DNA from: Epiperipatus broadwayi
Taxonomy: Eukaryota; Onychophora; Udeonychophora; Euonychophora; Peripatidae
Assembly (NCBI GenBank): GCA_028023455.1
Contig: JAQFVV010007239.1
Coordinates: 60,533-124,532 of the forward strand
Reading direction: 5' to 3'
DNA: 64,000 nucleotides
In this document: one piece after another, positions 22,486-34,200 of the stretch
Position numbering within the stretch: position 1 is the stretch's first letter
Layout: every line of letters begins with the position of its first letter
Made by a program: the position numbers and the translations under genes
Notes under the pieces: model-generated
What the model was told of the DNA's origin: nothing
The model's input: only the letters and a program-made list of their open reading frames with translations
Databases searched by the model: none

Positions 22486-22819
22486 AACCAGTTGGTTTAT
22501 ATAGCACACAGCAACATAGTTCTGTGTCCACATATATATGTATATTGTACTCTTTCCTTAAAGAAAAACCTACTGAACAAAGGGAATCCAGCTAACTAAG
22601 ATATAACTGTAGTGAATGGCAGTTAAGTTGCATAAACAATGACTATCAAGACAATTAACATGTAGACTAGCTCAAGATACATTACTAAGATACAATATAA
22701 GAGATTTTTTTTTTTATTGGGTTTGTTTATTTATTTATTAGTATTTGAGATAAAGAAACAAACGAATTATTAAAAGGAATAAAATAAATAATTACACTTT
22801 TTACACACAAGAAAATATA

Positions 22820-22905
22820 TTTTTTCCCCACACTAAAAATTTTCCCCAAAAAAATATTTTGGGGGGGAAAAAAGGGGGGGTTTTTTCCCTTCTTTTTAAA
22901 AAAAT
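22820..22905. other. Anomalous G/C and A/T homopolymer block
   Basis: Consecutive runs of C4, A7, G7, A6, G7 and T6 give a low-complexity palindrome unlike anything nearby. It looks like a collapsed or mis-called hairpin in the assembly, but could be real. Confidence 0.55.
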
Positions 22906-23383
22906 TATTTTCTTGTCTGGAAAATTGAGTATTCATTTATATAAGATACAATATGTAATAAAACAATATTTTTCAATAATTAAATATAAAAAGTTTAACA
23001 GATTAAATATAAGACGACTTATATTTACAATAAATGATCAGGGTTCCAACTATAATATTTAATCCATTTATTTTACTAATAAATCTAATTTATAACTAGA
23101 TCAATATTATAAACAAATAAGGTTCTATTAAAATACATATAATTATGAAAACTCTTAACATGAGACATTCAGTAAGGTACACTGGCTTAAACATTGAGGA
23201 TACATCCCAATGCATATAATCCCAATGACATAGAACTATTACCCCACCAAAGTCACATAAAAAAACTACCATGTAATACTCTCATGTCATTAAAACTCAC
23301 ATTTAATAATCCTAAAGTATGAATCATAAATTTACTATAGAAATAATTTTTTTTTATCTATCAATAGAAAATTTTCAATTCTT

Positions 23384-23448
23384 CAATAATAATAATAATG
23401 ATAATAATGTTGTTGATGATGATGATAATAATAATAATGATGATGATG

Positions 23449-23536
<88 letters not shown>
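23384..23536. repeat. (TAA)n/(TGA) microsatellite
   Basis: About 150 bp of AAT trinucleotides with early GAT variants. The Asn, Ile or Met homopolymer frames across it are artefacts. Confidence 0.97.
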
Positions 23537-23537
<1 letters not shown>

Positions 23538-23760
23538 GTATAGATTTATTATTTTATTGATAAACCTGCTTTGGTATCTGTAGATCACAATTGTATGACT
23601 TTCACCAACCATTCTATTTCATTATTTAAGTCCGATTATATAATTGCCATTTTGTTTTGGCTGAACCATCTTGTTCCAGCCCATTTAGGGATCTCCCAAA
23701 TCTAGTAGAAATGTGATCACACACGATTTTAAAGTCACACATCATCAACTATTACTTATA

Positions 23761-23870
23761 TGTATAATGTCATAATAAAATCTGTTATATATATATTCAT
23801 GATATTTTTATGATATGTATAATGTCATAATAAAATCTGTTATATATATATTCATGATATTTTGATGAGG
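23761..23870. repeat. 55-bp tandem duplication
   Basis: Two near-perfect copies of a unit containing TGTATAATGTCATAATAAAA and ending TTCATGATATTTT. Confidence 0.9.
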
Positions 23871-24338
23871 GTTAAGCTTTAATTTATTATTGATTGTTTG
23901 ATTCATTTATTCTATAACCTTGGCGTATTAACTGCACCAACCAAATTTCATGTACTAACCATTCAATTGTTTATTAAACCCAACATTTATATTATATTGG
24001 ATATTATATATAAATCTACTACTTAGATTCATGTTACTTGTCATAATGATTGTATAGACATTCAGATGCATATATATATATATATTATGCCCTTTTCTAT
24101 AGGTCAGTAATAGTCCATCTCAGTTAATTACTAAAAATTTTAAATTTAGAATATATTATTTTAATATGTTAATTATAGTTTAACCATTAAGCATCACATG
24201 ATCACATTTCCTATACTAGCACATTAATTGTTGATAAACAGAGCAAAACTCTCCATACAGTATTGCCACCTGTGCTAAGCAGAGTAATCAATGGATGCCA
24301 GAAGGCTTGTGCATAAAATCGCTATCTAGTGCCTACTC

Positions 24339-24397
24339 ATCCAATATCCCCAGACTAGTTTCTGGTTTGTGGCCTTCGTCAGTGAGGAGCTTTGGAT
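24339..24397 (-). ncRNA. Type I hammerhead ribozyme (HHR-A)
   Basis: Minus strand: CUGACGA core, GAAA and triplet GUC are present, and stem I is fully paired apart from one change in the internal loop. Stem II is GGC-CACAA-ACC, with one C-A mismatch, so it is weaker than the partner at 25019-25077. Confidence 0.82.
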
Positions 24398-25018
24398 CTG
24401 AGAGCACTGCATCTAGATCTTAGGATCTAATGCAACCCTCTAGCAACCACCTTTTATCTCTACTTAACTACAAAACTATGAGAATGAAATTGAAAACATA
24501 AAAAATATTTTCAATCTAAGCTCAATAGCTTATATAGTCATATGGGTCTGAACTCAGTTCAGCACCCATACATTTTGGTGTCTTTGGATCTTTTACAACC
24601 ATAGTCCCCACTATCCTATTAGGCAGGATTGGTGTTAAACCATTAAGCATCACATGATCACATTTCCTATACTAGCACATTAATTGTTGATAAACAATAC
24701 TGTATGGAGAGTTTTGCTCTGTTTATCAACAATTAATGTGCTAGTATAGGAAATGTGATCATGTGATGCTTAATGGTTTAACACCAATCCTGCCTAATAG
24801 GATAGTGATGACTATGGTTGTAAAAGAGCCAAAGACACCAAAATGTATAAGTGCTGAACTGAGTTCAGACCCATATGACTATATAAGCTATTGAGCTTAG
24901 ATTGAAAATATTTTTTATGTTTTCAATTTCATTCTCATAGTTTTGTAGTTAAGTAGAGATAAAAGGTGGTTGCTAGAGGGTTGCATTAGATCCTAAGATC
25001 TAGATGCAGTGCTCTCAG

Positions 25019-25077
25019 ATCCAAAGCTCCTCACTGACGAAGGCCACAAGCCAGAAACTAGTCTGGGGATATTGGAT
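25019..25077 (+). ncRNA. Type I hammerhead ribozyme (HHR-A)
   Basis: Stem I AUCCAA/UUGGAU and UCCUCA/UGGGGA, core CUGACGA, stem II GGC-CACAA-GCC (flanked by A and A), GAAA, minimal stem III, triplet GUC followed by UGGGG. All invariant positions fit the type I consensus. Confidence 0.9.
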
Positions 25078-26058
25078 GAGTAGGCACTAGATAGGGAATT
25101 TATGCACAAGCCTTCTGGCATCCATTGATTACTCTGTTTAGCACAGGTGGCAATACTGTATGGAGAGTTTTGCTCTGTTTAATTATAGTTTGTCGATTAT
25201 ATTTTTAAAGTACAATTTGAGGCTAAAGCAAATACGTAGTATATAAAATTATAGCGAATTATTTAAAAAATAGTTAAGTAAAGCTTAAAATATTGTTGCA
25301 TATGGTTGTAAAAGCTGGCCATATTAAATAACACAGCTATAAATATTAAAAGTATATTTAATAAATTCGATTTTAATAGTTTAAAACTGATAAGTTAATA
25401 AATACAGTGTTTAAATTTATAATCATATTTAATAGTCAAAATTAATATAATATATTTTAAAAATAAACTTTATGATGGTGAGAATTGTATTTAATTCTAT
25501 ATTTTCTAAATTGTTCTTCTAAATTTTATCATTATATTATTAAATATAATAAGTGTAGCAATTTTATTAGTCTAGGCAGAGAAATAGATTGAAAATCGTC
25601 TGTCAAAGTTATTAATCATGTGACTTGTATACTTCATACTTTCACACACATACTTGTTTGTATTTAAAATAACAAAGTTTAAAATATTTTAAAAGTTATA
25701 TTATAGAATTGGATAGAATTATTGCCTATCATAAAAGCAAATAATAATAAATATTAATTTAACTATCGTATAACATGCTTAAATGATGTAATAAAGATGA
25801 ATACAGTTAATAAAAAAAAATTAAATATTTTGTTTAAATAAAACTAGATAAATGGAATATTAAGAATGTAATAGGTTATTAAAGTTATTTTAAAAGTTAT
25901 TTTAAATGATTAAATAATTTTGATAAAGTAATAATCAATCTGAAAGTAATATTTTAAATAATATTTTAAGTTCATTACGTCATAATTTTTTTATTTTCAA
26001 ATATAATTCTGCTATAAATTGAAAATATGTAAATTTGTTCTCAAGTTAAAGTAAGAAT

Positions 26059-26098
26059 CAACCAATCAAATGAGGTATTCTTACAGACTATAAATATG
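26059..26098 (+). promoter_or_regulatory. LTR promoter: CCAAT box and TATA box
   Basis: AACCAATCAAATGAGG is followed about 20 bp later by CTATAAATATG. The same arrangement, CCAATCAA then ATATAAG, is kept in the diverged copy at 58719-58757. Conservation between copies supports function. The start site itself is not visible. Confidence 0.6.
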
Positions 26099-28985
26099 AA
26101 TTGTATGGGGGTATAAGAGGAGATTAATAATGTACTGAAACCAGAGAAAGGTAAATTATAGCTATCAAAGAGATAGTATTTTTAAATTTTTATTTTAGTC
26201 AAGTTTTTAGTACTTTCTTATAACTTTATCTTCAAAAAAACTAATTGATAATTTTAAAGTATTTTGCAAAAGAGAGTTTTAAAAAAATAATATATTTAGA
26301 AACTTCATGGAAATGATTTTCTAGTTTTTTAAAAGTTACTTGCCAGGAGTATTTTATCTGAAGTTTAACCTAGACTACGCAATAAAAATGGATATACTAC
26401 GAAATAAAATATGTTTAAATTATAATACAGCTTTATTTATGCTCAACTGGAGGATTATTCTAACTCATATAAAAATAATTTGGGCATTATGCTGGAAGCA
26501 TAAACAGAAAACTATTTGCCGTCTAAAAAAAATTTGTGACGCATTATTTATAAGCTTATCCAGGAGTTTTTTTTTTTAAAAAAGAATAAGATATTTATAT
26601 CGTATGAGTTATCATAAAATATAATGAAAGAAATAGAATGTTTAGTCCTTTTTGAAGGAAACATTTTTTTTTAAATATATATTTTACAAGAATTAAAAAG
26701 AACTTATTAAGAAATAAAACCTATATAAAAAAATGAACATATAGTAGATAAATAAAGGATGGATCCATGAAAATACAAATATTGTGTAAAAGTTTACCGG
26801 ATAATTTAAGTTAAATTGAACAGAGTGATGCATCAGAGAATATTGAATAAACTTTGTGGGAATAATTCTTTAATATTACAGTTTAATAATTTTCATTCTG
26901 AATAGTAAAGACCCAGGATTATTTTCTATAAATTTTACTAAATGGATTAATAATTATTTTTATTTTTAAACTTTAACGCGCTTGGAGGAGAACATTTTAA
27001 AACTCTAGAGAAAATAATAAATATTTTGGATTTTATCATGAACTATGGTCAAGTGAAGACGTAATTATAGTTTTAAATTTTTATTTTACTAACTTAGTTA
27101 AATGTAAATTTTTTTATTTATAAGATTACGAAAACATAAAACATTAATTTGTTAATAACATAAAATTTATAATATAATCTAATAATTTAGATAAGAATAT
27201 TTTTAAATAAAACGTATGGATGTGTCTTTTCGTTTATGTATGCAATGTTTTTTCTATATCCAGTGGATGGAAGAAGCCTACTAAAAAATGATGACCAGAT
27301 AAAAAGGGTTATTTGGTAATAATAATAACTATTAATAATTTATAATGTATATTTTTGTTTTCTTTAGATCATCTATGAATCTAAGAATGAAGTGTAAAAG
27401 TTTTAATTATATGTAACGCATTTTCATACAACATTTTAAAAAAACATTATGAGATAGGATTGATTTGAAAATATGCATACGACGATTATTTTTTTTATAT
27501 ATATTAGTGATATAATCCAACATAATAACAAATAATTATGTGATTCTTTTAGAACTTTCATGTTATTGGATATTCAAATATTGTCTAAGTAGATTGTATA
27601 TGATTAGACATATAGAATAATGAAGTAAGCTAACTTTTCTTATGGAACAGTGAAATTGTTTTAAACTATCAATGAATTTTATTTATTGTTTTGTAAATGC
27701 AGATAGTTATTTATCGATGTAAGATGTAGAAAAATCTTGAGAAATAATGTTGAGATAGTGGCTTGGAAGTACTATACTTAGCAGGAAACCAAGATGATGT
27801 ATTTTTTTAAAAAAAATAGGATATGATAAGGAATAGAAATAATATTTAGTCTTTATGTGGTTATCAGCATAGTTAACAAAGCCCTATGACTGATACACAT
27901 TTTATTTGGACAGTGTTTTATATGTCTTTAAATATTTGATGTTTTAAATAAAGCTGAAGAAGTAGCTTTAACATCGTTCATGTATTAGAGGTTATTAGAC
28001 AGGTAAAGGTCATACCTCTTTGCACTGTGCCATGATTTTTTTGGGATATATTAAGAGTGATACTCTAGCTTTCTTCCTTAAATCCTATGCATCTATTTCG
28101 CTATCTTTATTTCATGTAACTGCATCGTTCAGTAAGATATTTTGAAAAGAAATGATAAATAATTTAGAACTTAGGTTATGCTATCGTTTTGTATAAGATT
28201 GGTTTATTTGCTTAGAAGGAATAGAATTTATAACTTGAAATTGAAGGTCCAAAGTATCCTAAGGAAAGGAAAGAATCATAGAATATATTTTGAATTTATT
28301 TTCGGAAATGAAATATAAATTTTTAAAATAGAGTATCTAAACAAGATATTTTCTTTAAAATGTTGATTATTTTTGAATGCTTTATTTTTTTTTTTTGAAG
28401 AAAAATAAGTATTGCATATTTTTAAAATACAATAGTACAAAGTAAATTATATAAACAATATGCATAGTATATTTTTGTTCATTGATTAACAGGAATATAT
28501 TGATTATTACACTTATATCATACTAAAGTAAGGCTAAATAAGAATATATTATGATTAGTAAACATCATGTGATAAAACACTAAAATCTAGTACTGAATTT
28601 TGGATGAATATTTTATGTAACATCTTTGACTTTGCAAGATGGATTTTTTTTAATATTTTGAGAAATCCATACTCATTATAAAGTTAATTTTGTTTTTCTG
28701 TAGAATGTTTTCCTATGAATGTTTTTTTTTTAAAATAAGATAGTTTAATAATATTAAGGATCAAATATTTTGCTAATAAAATAAGTAAATGTATTGTTAA
28801 TAAGTTAACCATAATGAGAAACCAAATGGTAACATTTTTTTATTATTTTGTCTTAAGTATAAATAAAGATATAACTAAACTATAAACTATTTTTTATATA
28901 ACTTAGTAGATAAAAATGTAAGAATAAAATAAGGATATCCATTGTAAATAGTGTACATAAATTGTTTATTTTATTTGTTGTTGTT

Positions 28986-28991
28986 AATAAA
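28986..28991 (+). terminator. LTR polyadenylation signal
   Basis: AATAAA in the conserved block TTAATAAACTTTGTT, followed by a T/G-rich TTTTGTGTC(T/C) stretch. The same block sits at 61644-61649 in copy 2. Confidence 0.55.
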
Positions 28992-29931
28992 CTTTGTTAA
29001 AATTTGTTTTTTAAAATTTTTTGTGTCTGGATTGTTTATTTCTCCACTTCACTGCATGAAATCACGATATATTCATAACAATTGAAACAAATATATAATT
29101 TTGCACAAAAAGATAAATAGAGAATTATTTAAGAATTTTAAATATTTTATTGGTATTCTTTTAATTAAATAATTATAATTTTACATTGTTTTATTGGTCA
29201 TAAATCAGTTATCACAATAGTATACTGAATTATATGCTATCAGTTGCCACACATCCTTTGTCTATCAGATTATCATATGCTACCACGTATTCATTATATT
29301 ATTACATGAAGATAAAAGATTATATAAAATTATTTTATTATGGTAATAAAAATATAACGAAAAGAAAAGATATCCAGTAGTAGTTAAACAATGAAGAATA
29401 TTATTATTATTATTTATTATTATTAGTTTCAGGGTAGTAGATTATGACATAAAATCCCTTCTCATATTTTACTACCGTATTTTTAAATTAACTTAGAATA
29501 AACTTTATGAACCTGAGATTATTTTATTGAGCTAGATTATTACAAATAGAAGATTAAGACTTAATTATTAGTTTAATCTTAGTGAGTAGAAGTTATTAAA
29601 GTCATAAGAATACTATGAGTTTGTTATTTGAAATAGTAATAAAGGGGGGATAGTGTTCTTATGCCATTGAGGTAGTATCCTGTGGGATATTGGCTCAATG
29701 TAATCTATCTTGTCACCTGTATTTTCACTTCAAGTCTCATGAAAATATTAAATATTTATTTAATTTATTTTTATAAACTGAACCTTATTCGTATTTTAAA
29801 TTTGAGCTAGTGAAACATTTTAATTTTAATGCTGAATATTTTATTTATTAATTATTAACTGAGCTAGAACCCATTTTATTTTATATCATGTACTATTCTG
29901 GAAGTGAAGATGCATAGTGTAGGTTAGATTT

Positions 29932-29951
29932 TGGTGCCAGCAATGTGATGG
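29932..29951 (+). other. Primer-binding-site-like sequence after the 5' LTR
   Basis: TGGTGCCAGCAATGTGATGG begins 3 nt after the LTR end. A TGG start is expected, because tRNAs end in CCA. The priming tRNA is not identified. Confidence 0.6.
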
Positions 29952-30810
29952 TCTGGGTATTAAAATGGGGAGAGTATAATGGACTTACATGACATGGGGA
30001 AGTCTCGATTAGATTTTGCTCGCCCATCGTGGCTGCATGATGTGTAGTTGGGACTACAATCGATAGGTCAGATTGTGGTACACAAACATTTAGGCTATGA
30101 GATATATTAGGAAATTAATTAAGAATATACAATACAATAGTTAGTATTAGAATTTGTTCGCGTAACTTTGAAGATTATTGATAGGTATATCTCACAGAAG
30201 ATAGATAATTTAATATTTTATTATAGCAATAATTATTTAGGATTTGATTATTATAGTGAACTAAGTGCTTATTACTAAAAATATTGCAATTTTATGTGGT
30301 AGATAATCTGACTGTTTAAAAATAGTAAAGTATAAATTAAAACAATTAGCAAATAAATATCTGAGACATGCATATGTGGCTTATGATTATTTTATTACAT
30401 ATTATGACCATGTCAATTATTGAAATATTAACAATATATTTTGAAAATATTTTATTATGTGCAAAATATCTGTGAATCATGCATGAGGGAAAATAATGTT
30501 GTGACACATAATTTTAATCATTATGGTTACTGTAATTAATTAGAGTTAGTTTGTATAAGGATATAAAAAAAAGTATTATCTATAGTTTATTGTGGGTGAT
30601 GGTTAGATGGGGATAAAAGAAACTGGTAAGGAACTATATTTATGAAATATTAATAGTAATACATTGTTTAAATATTGAGTTTTGAGAAAAGCATATTTGT
30701 AAAAAAAAAAAAAAAAGAATAATCAAGATAATAATTTAGAGAGTGAAATATCTGAGTTTATTGTCGATGAAAGTTGTGAGGAGGAACGAGAAATATAAAA
30801 CTTAATCGAA

Positions 30811-31502
30811 ATGGAAACAGTTGTAAATAGTGTCCAAATTATAGATAGTAAGATAAAAGAAGAGGTTATGGAAATTAAAACAGTGGAAGAAAAGATAATA
30901 GTGCCTAAAAAGGAGGTAGAGAACTCCCAAATATCTCAAATGTTATTGATGATGAAGAAGATGAAAGAAGATAATAGAAAAAATAGAGAAGATAGTAATA
31001 TAAAGTTTAATGTTCTTAATGAAAATATGAATAAAAATAGAGAAGATAGTAATATAAAATTTGATGTTCTTAATGAAAATATGATTAAAAATAGAGAGGA
31101 TACAAAAGCTCTTAATGAAAATATGAATAAAATAGAGAAGATAATAATATAAAATTTGATGCTCTTAATGAAAATATGAGTAAAAATATTGAGTCTCTTA
31201 ATGAAAACCTAAATAAAACAAATATAAGATTAGAATCTCTTAGTGAAAATGTGGACAAAAATAGTAATGAAATCAGAACTTGTGTAGAAAGTATGAATCA
31301 AAAACTTAATGAAACCTGTAAGACGGTAGAAGATTTTAAGGTGGAAGTACAAGATAAATTTAATAATTTGGATTTGAGATTTGATAGCAATGAAAAAGTC
31401 ATTGGTTCTTTAAAGGAGGAAATAGAGCACATAGATTATAAGAATCAAGAATTGCTAAAAAATAAATTTTCCGAATTCTCTGAGATTATTTTATTGAGCT
31501 AG
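30811..31502 (+). pseudogene. Gag-like coiled-coil protein remnant of the LTR element
   Basis: The ATG at 30811 opens a 113-codon frame. A frameshift near 31130-31150 is followed by a second frame at 31176-31502. The protein is acidic/basic, rich in N, K and E, with 54-bp direct repeats encoding NREDSNIKFNVLNENMNK-type units, and then LNENLNKTNIRLESLSENV-like heptad patterns: a long coiled coil. There is no zinc knuckle, protease or polymerase. It lies between the PBS-like site and the 3' LTR remnant, which is the Gag position. At 31480 the frame runs directly into LTR sequence, so everything downstream (rest of gag, pol) has been deleted. Gag identity is inferred from position and coiled-coil content, not from a conserved domain. 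Confidence 0.6.
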
Positions 31503-31895
31503 ATTATTACAAATAGAAGATTAAGACTTAATTATTAGTTTAATCTTAGTGAGTAGAAGTTATTAAAGTCGTAAGAATACTATGAGTTTGTTATTTGAAA
31601 TAGAAATAAAGGGGGGATAGTGTTCTTATGCCATTGAGGTAGTATCCTGTGGGATATTAGCTCAATGTAATCTATCTTGTCACCTGTATTTTCACTTCAA
31701 GTCTCATGAAAATATTAAATATTTATTTAATTTATTTTTATAAACTGAACCTTATTCGTATTTTAAATTTGAGCTAGTGAAACATTTTAATTTTAATGCT
31801 GAATATTTTATTTATTAATTATTAACTGAGCTAGAACCCATTTTATTTTATATCATATACTATTCTGGAAGTGAAGATGCATAGTGTAGGTTAGA
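31480..31895 (+). mobile_element. 3' LTR remnant (last 416 bp)
   Basis: Colinear with 29513-29928 without gaps and with about four substitutions, which points to a recent insertion. The join CTC|TGAGATTATTTTATTGAG marks the deletion that removed pol and most of the 3' LTR. A (TA)n tract follows. Confidence 0.92.
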
Positions 31896-31944
31896 ATATA
31901 TATATATATATATATCTTCGTTTTAACATATATATATATATGTT

Positions 31945-32590
31945 TCATTTATAATAATTGACTATCGTATTTAATTGGTTAATAAATTTATGTTATATCA
32001 TTTACCTGTTACAATATGTTGCCATTCAGTGTCTGAATCTCTAGCATTAATTACTTGATCTAGTTATATTATGTCCCTTTAATTATCGGAATCTCCTTAA
32101 TTATTATCAATTAAATTTTTAGTTTTATGTCGTGATTATTGGTCAATCACTTTAGTATTGTTGATTTTAAATCTCTTTGCTCTCCCTGTTCTCATTGCCA
32201 GGACTGGAGTAATGGAAAGCTTGTTAGTCTCCTCAATAAACATTGCTCATATAATCATAAACCTTGGAACAGAGGTTAATAGGTTAGCATTTAGTATTGT
32301 TTCAGACGTGTGTATCTTGCACATAGTAGATTGATGTACTGTTGCTTGGATTCTAGATCTTGTTGAATGAACATATGATTTTGATCAGTACAACACAAAT
32401 TATGAACCATGTACTTAATGACTTCCAAATCAATGCTATAGCAGCAGCATCTGAAGAATTTTATAAAACTACTGCTACTTTCTAGTACAAATTTCTGGAG
32501 ATTTCTGGAAGTTTTTTTATGATATCCTTGTTAATAGACAAGATGTCAAAAAAAATCTGTACATTAAATAAATAAGACATTTATGTATGT
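31945..32590. other. AT-rich noncoding, nothing recognised
   Basis: No supported gene or repeat. Confidence 0.35.
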
Positions 32591-32915
32591 TATATAATCA
32601 AATAGAGGGATTTGAACTTAGGATTTTATTTCTATATTCATCCTCCAATCCATCTTAAACAACCAACACACATGACCACCTACGTGCAAAAGGGATGGAT
32701 GATTCCCAATATACATTTTTTATGCAGAACCAGCACTCATCAGCTGGACCAGATCATAATCTGCTGCACATGTATACAATCAGTGGGTATCCTATTTTAA
32801 GATAGAAATTCCTTAAACTTTAACAGCAGATTTCAATCTTCTCACCCTTTCCACTATTTAACCATCCATTTCATTGAAAAATCAATAATGGAACACTCAA
32901 AGCCCTTGGTTATAA
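32590..32915 (-). mobile_element. HHR-B element, decayed
   Basis: Minus-strand unit with B-box-like GTTCAAATCCC at its left end (near 32606-32618). The ribozyme at 32705-32775 keeps CUGAUGA and GUGCUGGUU but has lost the G of GAAA, so it is probably inactive. It ends in the TCAAAGCCC segment shared with other copies. Confidence 0.75.
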
Positions 32916-33054
32916 TCATAGAAATATGAATCAAAAATAAAAATTAAAATAAATGAATGTAAAATCAAACGTAATGCTACTTTAATAGACAGAAAAGAGA
33001 ATTAATACCAAAAAAGACACATTTACAAAAAGATGATAGAATTAATCAAAAAGA

Positions 33055-33155
33055 AAGGTCAGCGCAGCGCCTTGCAATCAAGCAGTTGGTTGCAGACGGT
33101 TGTTGCGGGTTCGCCTCCCGGCAGATGCTATGACATATGAAAAAAAAAAAAAGTA
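33055..33155 (+). mobile_element. SINE-E, 5'-truncated, with polyA tail
   Basis: Matches the SINE-E units at 17118-17334. It contains CTTGCAATCAAGCAGTTGGT, B box GGTTCGCCTCC (33108-33118), GATGCTATGACATATG and a 12-14 A tail. Its A box is degraded. Confidence 0.8.
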
Positions 33156-33159
33156 AAAT

Positions 33160-34200
33160 AATTATAATTTCATTTTGAATCTATGTCAAATTCTTTGCCT
33201 AAAGTCAGGTTAAGAACTAAGACAATCGTAATCTATTACATCAAATCACATTATATATCTCATCATAAGTGTTACTATTGGTAAGATTAAAAACATATCA
33301 GAAATACAAAAACAACCTCTAAATAACAGCAATAGAGTAAATAATAGGGAGAACAAACTCAAGGTCAAAAAGAAAAGAATGCAAAATATTTTTTTGAAAT
33401 ACACCTGAGATAAAAAGCTTGTGAATTAAGATGTAATTTAAATGACTAATGCTAATAATCTTTTCTTTTTTCTATAAAAAAAATTGAATTTTCCAGTTTA
33501 ATTTATTTATAAATGTTCAAGGCTATAAATGTAGATTTTTTTAAAAATAAAATATACATACATTTGCAAATTAAACATTCTTTTCTTATAATCAATAAAG
33601 TCAATATACTTCAGTATCTTTTTTTTTATTGTCTACACAAAATATAATTTTAACGTTATTAAATCTGGCTTAGAGCATTTTTTATTCTTTGCACATTTGC
33701 ATGTTGTCGTCAAATAACCTTCACGTAAAACATTAAAAAAAAGTTGTAATTTAAATAATCATCAGTTTATGATTTCCAGAAAACAAATATACGATCTTTA
33801 ACTCTTACGTCTCTAAATTTATAGTTAAGAGAAATTCTCTTAAAGAAGGTATTTTGTTTGTTTGTTTGTTTGTTTTTTTAAAAAATGTAAAATTGCTACT
33901 AATAAACGCCAGTTAATTATGACATCATATTTAAAAATAATATGTCGCTATAAATTTTGATAATGAATTTATTAATAACTACACCTCATTTGTATATATA
34001 TTGTAATTAAAAGCACAAACGTTCAAAATGCACAAATAACGAATTATTAATTTATTAATATGTTTGATTTAAATATTAAAATAAAATAAGCTTTAAAATA
34101 ATGATAGAATCGAAGCAAATATTCTAATCTTTAAATAAAATATAATAAAAAAACCTTTTAATTTTAAAAATAACGAAGAGAGTTTTTAATCTTAAAAATA
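33160..34200. other. AT-rich noncoding, nothing recognised
   Basis: No supported feature. Confidence 0.35.

Larger units (their letters stand above)
24182..25178. mobile_element. HHR-A foldback insertion inside the giant LTR, with TSD
   Basis: 997 bp flanked by 13-bp duplications TTAATTATAGTTT (24169-24181 and 25179-25191). The minus-strand unit starts at 24182 and restarts at 24638 (456-bp period). It breaks off at about 24695, and after a 25-bp loop (24696-24720) a plus-strand copy runs to 25178. The arms are almost identical over about 458 bp, so the RNA or single-stranded DNA would fold into one long hairpin. The empty site is visible in the second LTR copy, where no such insert exists. 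Confidence 0.93.
24088..29928 (+). mobile_element. Giant LTR, copy 1 (5' LTR of an LTR retrotransposon), interrupted
   Basis: Begins at TGCCCTT directly after a (TA)n tract and ends at GGTTAGA (29928), just before a primer-binding-site-like TGG. Excluding the 997-bp HHR-A insertion at 24182-25178, the LTR is about 4.84 kb. It matches, throughout and in order, a second copy at 57924-62527. Matching blocks include the GGTTGTAAAAGCTGGCCATA region, the AAGCCCTATGACTGA region and the CTTATGCCATTGAG region. Its last 416 bp recur at 31480-31895 with about four mismatches. It contains a CCAAT/TATA pair and a polyA signal. Transcript direction is plus. Confidence 0.85.

Noticed and set aside
23319-23612. 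Poly-Asn, poly-Ile and Met/Ile frames
   Set aside because: Translation of the (TAA)n microsatellite on both strands.
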